Assembly (NCBI RefSeq): GCF_031846385.1
Contig: NZ_JAVRHV010000002.1
Location: 1-64,000, forward strand
DNA length: 64,000 bases
Direction of reading: 5' to 3'
DNA from: Urechidicola vernalis
GTDB lineage: Bacteria > Bacteroidota > Bacteroidia > Flavobacteriales > Flavobacteriaceae
Within the stretch, counting starts at the first letter, position 1. Each line of letters begins with the position of its first letter. Below, in pieces: positions 25,890 through 34,720 of the stretch. The notes beneath the pieces were generated by a model, which was given only the letters and a program-made list of their open reading frames with translations, was not told where the DNA came from and searched no databases. A program made the position numbers and the translations under genes.

Positions 25890-27657
25890 AATAGTTTACA
25901 GTTTTTTCCATCCCATTTTCGCCATGAAACTCTTTGAAATTTAAATCAAATGCATAAGGTTTATACAACGTAGCACTTTGTAAATTTGATTCCGTTAAAG
26001 CCTTAAATTCCTTCCATAAATTACGATAATTGGCAATATGATCTTTCATTAACTTTAATTGATACAATTGGTTTTTATCTCCCTCAATTCCTTTTAGCAT
26101 TATTGCCCAACCATTGTATATGATTTCATATTTAATTCGACCATATGCCGATGATACTTTTATATAATCTCTAACTTCTAAGGAGCCTGAAGTAAACGAC
26201 TTTGACAACCTTTCTAATTCCTTCCAAATAGATACAGCCTCTAACTTTTCTTGAATTACTTCATCTACCAATCCTTTATCTAAAATTGAATAGAAATTTC
26301 TATTTAATTTCCCCTTTCCATTAACCGATGGTTTATTTTCACTATCAATTCCTAAGCCACCCATAAACTCATCTCTTATCCATGTAGGATGAATTCCTGC
26401 AATTTCACTGTAATGCCCTCTTAACACACCATCTGTTGACAATAATGCTATTTTACGTAACGTTTGTGCATCTTTATCGGACAATTGCAAAACATCTTTG
26501 GCGTACTTAAAGAATAATGATTCTTCAGATGTATCAAGATTTAAAGCCCATTGACTCATAACATAAGTATTCAAGTCAATCCAAAGTTCATTGCTAATAT
26601 ATGGGCCTTTCCAACCTCCTCCTCTAGACCAAGTCCAGACACCTTTAAAGTTTTTATTCGATTTTAAATCATTCAAACTTTGCATACCACTTCTTCCCTC
26701 GTACTCTTCAAATCCATCAATTACCGCTTTTGCTACATAGTTTGGATGTGCTCCTTTACCTTCATATTCCCTTTGGCATTGTACCTCCACAATTTGCTGA
26801 TGATTCCCAATTCCTAATGTAGGGTTAAAAGCATGATTTCGTAGAAAATCTCCTTTTGTATGTTTAATCGAAAATACTAAATTTTCATGAGGCTCAAGTT
26901 GATTCGTAATTTCTAAATATACGTTGGGTCTTGTGTGCAACCACCCAAAATCCCAAGTTCTATAAAACAATTTCTTATTCCGTTTAACACATATCTCGTC
27001 TCTTAAAATATTAAGTAGCAAAACATGGTCTTCAACTCCTCCTTCTCCTTGCCTAACTGGCTTGCCTCCCAAATGATAAGGAGTATCATGTAAATATGTT
27101 TCTCCAAATCGTATTACTAATCCATCTAAGGTTGGAAATCTTTCAAATATTCCAGCAATTTGTGCTCGCATTAAATCTTGTACAATTGGGTTTTGAATAG
27201 AAGGTCTTCTTAAAACTTCTGTTTTCTCTGAACCCAACACAGAGTGATTCTTCTCTTCTTGACCGATTGCATCCCCAAACTTCTCCCAAATTTCTTTCGG
27301 TGCCATAAAAACATCGGTAAATGCATAAACGGGCATTGCTGCTTCTTCACAAGTGGCCAATTTAGCATCAATTACTTTTGCTTTTTCATTTATCCATTTT
27401 CTTGTATCACTATCTTTTGGAATAATATTTTCTTGAAAGTTATCATAGGTTATTGCACAATTCACAAACCATTGTGGTACCATTCCGTTAATTCCTCGTG
27501 ATTTTACAAATTCGGGATTAGTATATTTAGAAAAAGTTTCTGCTTCTCCCGGATTGTTAAATACCATGTCTAACACAAACTGGCTTTCTGATGATTTAAC
27601 CTGACCAAATACATGTACAGACACACAAACTATAATAAAAACAATATTCTTCTTCAT
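25870..27657 (-). CDS. Secreted glycosidase-like protein of unassigned family
   Basis: 595 residues with a signal peptide (FIIVCVSVHVFGQ). I cannot place it in a named family. It has the look of a TIM barrel: repeated strand ends such as NGMVPQWF, MPVYAFTDVF, DGLVIRFGETY (Glu186), LFYRTWDFGWLHTRP (Asp236), LVFSIKHTKGDF, and FKGVWTWSRGGGWKGP. Glu186 and Asp236 are candidate catalytic acids. A helical C-terminal part (about 440-560) follows. It sits in the sulfatase operon, one base after one sulfatase gene and overlapping the next, which supports a role in cleaving the same glycan. No sulfatase or GH20 motif is present. Confidence 0.75.
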   Translation of the reverse strand: MKKNIVFIIVCVSVHVFGQVKSSESQFVLDMVFNNPGEAETFSKYTNPEFVKSRGINGMVPQWFVNCAITYDNFQENIIPKDSDTRKWINEKAKVIDAKLATCEEAAMPVYAFTDVFMAPKEIWEKFGDAIGQEEKNHSVLGSEKTEVLRRPSIQNPIVQDLMRAQIAGIFERFPTLDGLVIRFGETYLHDTPYHLGGKPVRQGEGGVEDHVLLLNILRDEICVKRNKKLFYRTWDFGWLHTRPNVYLEITNQLEPHENLVFSIKHTKGDFLRNHAFNPTLGIGNHQQIVEVQCQREYEGKGAHPNYVAKAVIDGFEEYEGRSGMQSLNDLKSNKNFKGVWTWSRGGGWKGPYISNELWIDLNTYVMSQWALNLDTSEESLFFKYAKDVLQLSDKDAQTLRKIALLSTDGVLRGHYSEIAGIHPTWIRDEFMGGLGIDSENKPSVNGKGKLNRNFYSILDKGLVDEVIQEKLEAVSIWKELERLSKSFTSGSLEVRDYIKVSSAYGRIKYEIIYNGWAIMLKGIEGDKNQLYQLKLMKDHIANYRNLWKEFKALTESNLQSATLYKPYAFDLNFKEFHGENGMEKTVNYFEKKTQ

Positions 27658-27658
27658 T

Positions 27659-29125
27659 CTATTTTATAATCTGAACTTCAACATCATTTTTCAATTTTTC
27701 ACCTTTTGTGCTTCGTCCATTTTCTACATACGAATTCATTAATTTGGTTAATTCTTTTACAACTTTTGGATTGGAATCAGCCAAGTTATTTTCCTCTTTA
27801 GAATCTTGTTCTATATTATATAATTGAAGGTTCGGTAAATTTTGCTTCTTGGCAGCCTTATTATTTGGTGCAGTCCAGCCACCTGAACCTTCACAAAAAA
27901 TTAATTTCCACTTGCCCTTTCTTATTGCAAAGTTTCCATCTACAGAATGATGAACTACTGCTTCTCTAGAACTCTCAATCTCCTCGTTATATAAGGCAGG
28001 CAAAAAACTGACTCCATCTTCTGATGTATTCTTCGGTAATCTTTCATCTAAAATTTCAGAGCAAGTCGCCATTAAATCCGTTAGACAAATTAACTGGTCC
28101 GATTTTGAATTTGGTTCAATTTTTCCATTTGGCCATCTAACTATAAATGGTACCCTATGACCTCCATCCCAAATATCAGTTTTACTACCTCTACTTTTTG
28201 CAGTTGAATAATGCCCTGCCTCTTCTAATTCTTTAAAATTGGCAATTTTAGAGGTACCATTATCACTGCTAAAAATAACGATGGTATTATCTGTTAATCC
28301 ATTTTTATCAAGTGCTTTTAGAATTTCACCTACGGTCCAATCCGTTTGCATTACAAAATCTCCAAAAATGTTAATTCCACTCTTTCCTTTCCATTCCTTA
28401 CTAGGAACAATAGGCCCATGAGGGGAACTTAATGGCACATACAAAAAGAATGGTTCTTTATTAGTATTAGAACTACCTCTCTCATTGATATATTCTACCG
28501 CCTTTTGAGTTAATAAAGGCAACATTTCAACAGTTTTAATTTCTTTAACAATCCTGTCATTTTCAACAACAGTTTTCATTACCCTTGCATGATGAAAACC
28601 ATAAAAATAATCAAAGCCCCTGGTAATAGGACCATCAGGAATTTTTGTTCCAATTGGCAATCCCGTAGTACTGTTATTATTTAAAGGGCTTAATTCTTTA
28701 TTGCTATCCTGATCTAGGTAAGTGTAATTCAAATGCCATTTACCAACCAATGCAGTTTCATATCCCTGATTCTGTAAAAATTCACCAACTGTAAATCTAT
28801 CGTCATCAATTAACGGTCCATCACCGGCAACTACAACCCCTCTTTGCAAATGAGTTCTCCAAGCGTATCTTCCCGTTAATAACCCATATCTTGTTGGAGT
28901 ACAAACGGAAGACCCAGAATGAGCATTTGAAAAATGCATTCCCTGTGAAACCAACTTATCCAAATTAGGAGTAGGAATTATACTAGTCATTGGTGATAAG
29001 GCCCTAACATCCCCATATCCTAAATCATCACAAAGAATATAAACTATATTAGGTTTTTCCTGAGCATGAATATGCAATCCAAAGAAAAAAACAATAATAA
29101 AACCAATATTTACTTTAATCTTCAT
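27659..29125 (-). CDS. S1 sulfatase, S1_15-like
   Basis: 488 residues from the ATG at 29125; a TTG three codons upstream is less likely. Signal peptide, then CDDLGYGDVRAL, formylglycine motif CTPTRYGLLTGRYAWRTHLQ (Cys78 counted from the TTG, Cys75 from the ATG), GKWHLNYTYL, a VPLSSPHGP segment and FSSDNGTSK. The CTPTR-YGLLTGRYAWR pattern is like S1_15 enzymes, whose characterised members act on 6-sulfated Gal or GalNAc; specificity here is inferred. It lies 11 bases after the 29137 gene and one base before the glycosidase-like gene. Confidence 0.88.
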   Translation of the reverse strand: MKIKVNIGFIIVFFFGLHIHAQEKPNIVYILCDDLGYGDVRALSPMTSIIPTPNLDKLVSQGMHFSNAHSGSSVCTPTRYGLLTGRYAWRTHLQRGVVVAGDGPLIDDDRFTVGEFLQNQGYETALVGKWHLNYTYLDQDSNKELSPLNNNSTTGLPIGTKIPDGPITRGFDYFYGFHHARVMKTVVENDRIVKEIKTVEMLPLLTQKAVEYINERGSSNTNKEPFFLYVPLSSPHGPIVPSKEWKGKSGINIFGDFVMQTDWTVGEILKALDKNGLTDNTIVIFSSDNGTSKIANFKELEEAGHYSTAKSRGSKTDIWDGGHRVPFIVRWPNGKIEPNSKSDQLICLTDLMATCSEILDERLPKNTSEDGVSFLPALYNEEIESSREAVVHHSVDGNFAIRKGKWKLIFCEGSGGWTAPNNKAAKKQNLPNLQLYNIEQDSKEENNLADSNPKVVKELTKLMNSYVENGRSTKGEKLKNDVEVQIIK

Positions 29126-29136
29126 TGAGCTCAATA

Positions 29137-30576
29137 TTAAAAGTTATTCAAGTATTTTTCATAAACAGAAGATAAATCCAACTGATCTCTTAATTTCTTT
29201 TGCTGAGAAAACAACTTTTTAAAATGCTTTTTCACTTCTTTTGAATAACTCGGATTTAATGCTAAGTCACGAATCTCATTTGGATCATTTTTTATATCAT
29301 AAAATCGAATTTTACCAATGGTTGGATATACAATAAGTTTAAAATCTTTAGACCTCAACATTCTTTGATTATCTAAATATGCACCATATACCTCTTGATT
29401 TTTACTTTTTTTATTTGAGTTTTTTGTTAATGGCAATAAACTGTTAAACGCAACATAATTCGGTTTCTTAACCTCGGCAATTTCTAATGATGTAGCCATA
29501 GCATCTTGCAAGTAAACCATTTCGTGAATTTGTTTTGACTTAGGAATTCTCGGGCCTGAAATAATCATGGGTACTCGCATACTTTGATCGTACATATTTT
29601 GCTTACCAATAAATCCATGATCGCCTACAGCCAGGCCATGATCCGCAGTAAAAATAATATAGGTATTATCTATTTGTCCGGTTTGTTCAAGAGCATCTAG
29701 TATTCTTCCAATTTGAGCATCCATATGCGTAATAATGGCATAATACTCTTGCCTGTTCACTTTTACAGAATATTCAGTTCTTGGAAATGGCGCTAACTGC
29801 TCATCTCTTAAATCCTTACCTGATGCCGCTTCTTCGGCGTATGGGTATTCTGGTAAAAATGATTCTGGAACTGCAATGTTTTCTATAGGATACATATCCA
29901 CATATTTCTTTGGAGATTGTCTTGGGTCGTGTGGAGCGTTAAATGCTACGTACATAAAAAATGGGTTTTCACCCTCTTTGGATTTCCTCAAATAATCTAA
30001 CGTATTGTCGGCAACTACCACACTCCAATGCTTACCGCCTTTCCAATATCCTTTATTAGAGGTGTCATATGGACTCCAAGTATCTGGTTCATTTTCTAAA
30101 AATTTTCGAGCATATCTTTTATTTGTTTGATTTGGCATACCAGGCCTAACATGCCTTACCTCATCAAATAACTTATTAGCATCAAGTCTAACATGCCATT
30201 TACCCGTCATATAAGTATCGTATCCAGCATTTTTCATCAGTAAAGACCATGGTGTTACTTTATCTTTTCCTTCACTATTAGATAATTTATCAAAATTCTT
30301 AGAGTCCCAAACCGACAAACCTGAATTCAACATTGCTCTACTAGCCAAACAAACTGCTGGCGACCAAGACCCTTGATTAAAAGTTTGTGTAAATAAGGTC
30401 CCTTGTTCTAAAAGCCTATCCAAATTAGGTGTTTTTATTTCAGGATTATTAATGGCTCCTAATGACTCGAAAGTTTGATCATCTGCAAAGATGAATAATA
30501 TGTTTGGCTTCTCCTGAGCGTAAAAAACCGAAATATTAATTAATAAAACTATCACAGTCGCAATTCTAATTCGCAT
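29137..30576 (-). CDS. S1 sulfatase with CLASR active-site motif
   Basis: 479 residues from the ATG at 30576; a TTG-initiated form 12 codons longer begins at 30612 but its extension is not signal-like. A signal peptide (VIVLLINISVFYAQ) is followed by FADDQTFESLG, formylglycine motif CLASRAMLNSGLS (Cys76), TGKWHVRLD and FTADHGLAVGDHGF. The central Pro of the CxPxR loop is Ala, a variant still accepted by sulfatase-maturating enzymes. The substrate is unknown. A 164-base gap upstream suggests its own promoter. Confidence 0.86.
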   Translation of the reverse strand: MRIRIATVIVLLINISVFYAQEKPNILFIFADDQTFESLGAINNPEIKTPNLDRLLEQGTLFTQTFNQGSWSPAVCLASRAMLNSGLSVWDSKNFDKLSNSEGKDKVTPWSLLMKNAGYDTYMTGKWHVRLDANKLFDEVRHVRPGMPNQTNKRYARKFLENEPDTWSPYDTSNKGYWKGGKHWSVVVADNTLDYLRKSKEGENPFFMYVAFNAPHDPRQSPKKYVDMYPIENIAVPESFLPEYPYAEEAASGKDLRDEQLAPFPRTEYSVKVNRQEYYAIITHMDAQIGRILDALEQTGQIDNTYIIFTADHGLAVGDHGFIGKQNMYDQSMRVPMIISGPRIPKSKQIHEMVYLQDAMATSLEIAEVKKPNYVAFNSLLPLTKNSNKKSKNQEVYGAYLDNQRMLRSKDFKLIVYPTIGKIRFYDIKNDPNEIRDLALNPSYSKEVKKHFKKLFSQQKKLRDQLDLSSVYEKYLNNF

Positions 30577-30740
30577 AATTCTTATTTTTTTTAATCCTAA
30601 AATTAGGTGCAATTTCTTTTTAAATAAATACTATTATTACCCGTGGTTCACTTATTTTAACTTGAATTTTTACAATAATAAAAAAGTGACAACAATTTTT
30701 TTCATTACCTCTTTTTAAATATTTGCATTTTATCTTTAGT

Positions 30741-32360
30741 TTACTTTCTTTTTGCTAAATACTCTTCCAAAAACTGAGTTCTTAATGCATCATTGTCTCC
30801 ATACTTTTCTTGAACCTCCTTAAGTTTTATATGCATATTTTTTTTTGTTTCTGCATATGATGCATCATCGTAAATATTATTCATTTCAGTAGGGTCTTTT
30901 TCCAAATCATACAATTCCCAATAATCTGAATCATAATAAAAATGCATTAATTTATAACGATCCGTTCTTACCCCATAATGCCTTTGCACATTGTGTTCAC
31001 CTGGATACTCATAGTATGTATAATAAATGGCATCTCTCCAATCTTTCGAATTTCCTTGCACTAATTCTCTAATGGATTCTCCTTGAATTTCTTCAGGGAT
31101 TTCAACATTTGCATAATCTAAAAACGTAGGTGCGAAATCAAGGTTTTGAATCATTTCATCCACTACAGTTCCCGCTTTAATTTCTTTCGGATACATCATT
31201 AAAATCGGAGTTCTAAAGGATTCTTCATACATAAAACGTTTATCGAACCAACCATGTTCTCCTAAATAAAAGCCTTGATCAGATGTATAAACAACTATGG
31301 TATTTTCTTCTAATCCATTCTCTTTTAAATAATCTAGCACTTCACCTACTCCATCATCAACAGATTTTATCGTACCAAGATAATCTTTCATATATCTATC
31401 ATATTTCCATAATGCTAATTCTTTTCCGCTTAATTTATCCTTTTTAAACTTTTCAATAATAGGGTCGTAATAAGCGTCCCAAGCTGCTTTTTGATCATCG
31501 TCCATTCGGTTATACATATTTTGGAATGAGCCTCTTAATCTTGTTTTAAATTCTTTTTCATCATCCAACATTTTTAAATCATAGGCTAAATCTAAATGCT
31601 CATAAATTCCCATTTCATGTTGCGCTGCCGCAGGTCTTCCTTCATAATCATCAAAGAAATTAGCAGGTGGTGTAAACGTTTTATCATCAAAATAGTCTAA
31701 ATATTTAGCCTCTGGCATCCATGGCCTATGCGGGGCCTTTTGATGATATAACATTAAAAATGGTTTATCCTGATCTCTTTTATTTTTTAACCAATCCAAA
31801 GCAATGTCTGTAGTTATTTGTGTGGCATGCCCATGAATTTGTTTGCGCTCACCGTTTTCAATAAACACTGGATTATAATATTGTCCCTGTCCTGGTAAAA
31901 CATTTGAATAGTCAAATCCTTGAGGTAAACCATCCATATGAATTTTACCCACCATTGCAGTTTGATAACCCGCACTCTGCAATGATTTTGCAAAATTATC
32001 CTGCTCCCAATCAAAACCGTGAATATTATCTACCTTACCATTTACATGACTATGTTTTCCAGTTAGCATAACAGCCCTACTAGGCGCACAGATTGAATTA
32101 GTTACAAATCCTTTATTAAACAGAACTCCTTCATCTGCAATCCTATCAATATTCGGGGTTTGAATATGATCATAACCATAAGCACTAATGGCCTGATACG
32201 CATGATCATCACTCATAATGAACAAGATGTTTGGCCTAACTTTTTCTTCGTTTTGTTTTACATCAGAACAATTGTACAATGCAATACATATAACAAGTAA
32301 AAAAGTAATTTTTAATAATGTTCCTTTTTTTATGGTATTTCTAGAAAACATAGTTTTCAT
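30741..32360 (-). CDS. S1 sulfatase, N-acetylglucosamine-6-sulfatase-like lipoprotein (S1_11-like)
   Basis: 539 residues. The lipobox is Cys31 (ALYNCSD). Motifs are MSDDHAYQAISAYG, formylglycine site CAPSRAVMLTGKHSHVNG (Cys91), VGKIHMDGLPQGFDY, YHQKAPHRPW and YTSDQGFYLGEHGWFDKRFMYEES. The GKHSHxNG and SDQGFYLGEHGWFDKR patterns are those of GlcNAc-6-sulfatases (S1_11 group), so removal of 6-sulfate from GlcNAc is the best guess. It lies 122 bases downstream of a GH20 gene on the same strand; sulfatase and hexosaminidase may act in sequence. Confidence 0.88.
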   Translation of the reverse strand: MKTMFSRNTIKKGTLLKITFLLVICIALYNCSDVKQNEEKVRPNILFIMSDDHAYQAISAYGYDHIQTPNIDRIADEGVLFNKGFVTNSICAPSRAVMLTGKHSHVNGKVDNIHGFDWEQDNFAKSLQSAGYQTAMVGKIHMDGLPQGFDYSNVLPGQGQYYNPVFIENGERKQIHGHATQITTDIALDWLKNKRDQDKPFLMLYHQKAPHRPWMPEAKYLDYFDDKTFTPPANFFDDYEGRPAAAQHEMGIYEHLDLAYDLKMLDDEKEFKTRLRGSFQNMYNRMDDDQKAAWDAYYDPIIEKFKKDKLSGKELALWKYDRYMKDYLGTIKSVDDGVGEVLDYLKENGLEENTIVVYTSDQGFYLGEHGWFDKRFMYEESFRTPILMMYPKEIKAGTVVDEMIQNLDFAPTFLDYANVEIPEEIQGESIRELVQGNSKDWRDAIYYTYYEYPGEHNVQRHYGVRTDRYKLMHFYYDSDYWELYDLEKDPTEMNNIYDDASYAETKKNMHIKLKEVQEKYGDNDALRTQFLEEYLAKRK

Positions 32361-32482
32361 ATAATTAAATTTAATTAGTTATGAGAAATAATTTCATTAA
32401 CGAGCAATATATTCGCCGATCGCTAACTTGTCTCATTTTTTCGATAAACAACAAGGCAAAGCCCCAATTTGACTTTGAAACT

Positions 32483-34522
32483 CTATTTTTTATCAGCACT
32501 AAATCGGATGCCGTCCATTTCAACTGGAATAAAAGTAAACATCCAGTTTTGATAATTTGAACCGTATGGAATTTTAGCAAAAACCTTATTCCACCCTTTT
32601 TTTAATTTAATCTTTGAAGGGTTACGTGTCCAATAAAAATCTTGCTTTTCCCAAGGTACTTCTTGGTCTGCTTTTGACCCCCAACCTTTCCTTTTCTCCG
32701 ATTTCCATCCGGCATCTTTCCAGTCAGGTGGAGTAATTTGCTCATCATTTACCCAAATATTTCCTCCATTTTGATCCCATGTTCCTTTAAACGGAATGCC
32801 AGAATGAATTTTGTTTGCTCTTTCTGCTGTTTCAAATCCAATCATAGCATCTATTTCTCTTTCTTTATCAGAATGTATATAAGTTAAAGCATATACAGCA
32901 ACTCCTTTCTTCTCCCTATCAAAATACCCCATTTTCATGTGACGCTCATTAAAAACCAAGGTATTACCTATTACTTTTTCCCACTTTATGGTCTTACCAT
33001 TATACTCGTAATTATGCTTTATCTCTCTTAATATTTCATCACCTTCATCTCCGTTAAAAGCACCAATTAAATTCCACTCTTTATCATTTTGTCTAAAATA
33101 TAGAAATGGTTCTGCCTTAAAAATTGTATGCTTATGCTTTAATAAATAGTCTTCAAATACACTGAAATACTTATACGCTTCACCACCCTTTGGAGGCATT
33201 TTCGTATAATATTCAGGAATTCCAACTTCAAAATCGGCTGTCCATGCCTTCCAAGCATAGGTGGCTATAGACGAATAAACTGGGTTTTGCTCAAAAGCAT
33301 CGCTTTCATGTCTTAAATTTACATCAGGCCAAAAACATAAGGTTCCTCCAATTACTTTATTTGGAGAAGGATAGCCAATTGGCTTAAAGAACAAACGTTG
33401 AATTTGCACCATCGGTTCGGCAGTGTTGACATAGTTTAACCATGAATCAATTTCTCTAAAATTTCCTTTTTTAATATCCTTATCTTCCCAGGTTTGACGA
33501 ACTACATCATCAGTTGCTTCTAAACCTGGATTCCAAATAACCACTTCTCTTCCTCCTTGTTTACAAACATTTACCATATGTTCAATAAACTCCTCTTGGT
33601 TTGGAATTTTCACTTCATCTGATCCAATATGAATAATCGGGCAATCTTCTTTTGGTATCTCCTGAAAAAACTCATTTAAGATATTGGTTAGTGCTTTCAT
33701 TCCTTTTTCCGATTCCATTGTAAAGCCCATCGCTAATTTAAAGGAATCGCTATGGCCAGGCATGTCTATTTCAGGAATTACAGTTATATGTCGTTCCTTA
33801 GCGTATGCGATTATATCTCTTATCTCTTCATAGGTATAAAAAACTCCTGGGTCTCTGGTTTGCCAGTGATTAGAAGCGTAAGTTAATTGTGGATACACAT
33901 TACTTTCAATTCTCCACGCCGGTCTATCTGTTAAATGCCAATGGAATGTATTAAACTTATACATCGCCATAAAGTCCAATTGTTTTTTGAGGCTCTCCAT
34001 GCTCTGATAATTACGCCCCACATCAATCATATAACCTCTCACCGAATGCTGCGGATAATCACTTATTCTACAATATGGAATAGCAGTTTTATCGTCATTT
34101 ACCAATACCATCTGCTTTAATGTTTGCAAGGCATAAAACACTCCAGAAGCACTTGATGCTTCAATCTCAATTCCTTTTTTCGACACGTTCAAATTATATG
34201 CTTCCGCTTTTAAATCAGGGTCAAATTCAACAACGATATTTACTCCGCTTTTATTTGAAGAATAATTGCTGAAAATTTCTCGAATCTCATTCTCGATAGC
34301 AACATGATAACCACTTAATTCAGGATTTATTTGTAATGAACACCCACTTAATTTTAACGATTTAGCACCCCATTTAACTTCCTGTGGATATGGAATTAAT
34401 TTAACAGGTGCATTTTTAAGTTCTTCCGCTGAAAATTTTGTTATGAAATGATTTTCTTGTGCAATTGAAGAGAGCATTATGCAATTCAAGAAAAGAAATA
34501 CGTAACGAAGTTTTTGAGTCAT
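32483..34522 (-). CDS. GH20 beta-N-acetylhexosaminidase, long form with C-terminal accessory domain
   Basis: 679 residues with a signal peptide. A GH20b-type N-terminal domain (about 40-155) precedes the TIM barrel (about 160-490) with YMIDVGRNYQ, FHWHLTDRPAWRIE and the catalytic pair Asp302-Glu303 in HIGSDEVKI. The canonical GGDE is GSDE, as in some 6-sulfo-GlcNAc-specific and lacto-N-biosidase-type enzymes. An extra C-terminal domain of about 120 residues (from about 550, GTWDQNGGNIWVNDEQITPPDW) resembles a carbohydrate-binding beta-sandwich. GlcNAc-6-sulfatase-like genes lie on both sides. It is the first gene of the minus-strand arm. Confidence 0.88.
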   Translation of the reverse strand: MTQKLRYVFLFLNCIMLSSIAQENHFITKFSAEELKNAPVKLIPYPQEVKWGAKSLKLSGCSLQINPELSGYHVAIENEIREIFSNYSSNKSGVNIVVEFDPDLKAEAYNLNVSKKGIEIEASSASGVFYALQTLKQMVLVNDDKTAIPYCRISDYPQHSVRGYMIDVGRNYQSMESLKKQLDFMAMYKFNTFHWHLTDRPAWRIESNVYPQLTYASNHWQTRDPGVFYTYEEIRDIIAYAKERHITVIPEIDMPGHSDSFKLAMGFTMESEKGMKALTNILNEFFQEIPKEDCPIIHIGSDEVKIPNQEEFIEHMVNVCKQGGREVVIWNPGLEATDDVVRQTWEDKDIKKGNFREIDSWLNYVNTAEPMVQIQRLFFKPIGYPSPNKVIGGTLCFWPDVNLRHESDAFEQNPVYSSIATYAWKAWTADFEVGIPEYYTKMPPKGGEAYKYFSVFEDYLLKHKHTIFKAEPFLYFRQNDKEWNLIGAFNGDEGDEILREIKHNYEYNGKTIKWEKVIGNTLVFNERHMKMGYFDREKKGVAVYALTYIHSDKEREIDAMIGFETAERANKIHSGIPFKGTWDQNGGNIWVNDEQITPPDWKDAGWKSEKRKGWGSKADQEVPWEKQDFYWTRNPSKIKLKKGWNKVFAKIPYGSNYQNWMFTFIPVEMDGIRFSADKK

Positions 34523-34567
34523 TGATTCACGATTAAAGTTGGTTGATTCAAGTAATATTTGTCAAAG

Positions 34568-34575
34568 CAAATGTA
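34568..34575 (-). promoter_or_regulatory. Candidate -7 box of the minus-strand PUL arm
   Basis: TACATTTG, an exact TAnnTTTG match on the minus strand, ends 45 bases before the GH20 ATG at 34522. It lies in the divergent gap 34523-34720, which separates the two arms. No clear -33 box or box for the plus-strand gene was found there. Confidence 0.35.
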
Positions 34576-34720
34576 TTCAAATAAAAATATAAATTTCACA
34601 ACAACAACAGACCTTTACTGAACAATACATGTCATTTGTCTAAATTCTTGAAAATATTCCTATCGATTAATGTATTTTTAAAAAATTATTTCATTCTACC
34701 TTAAAACTAATCAAGTCCTA

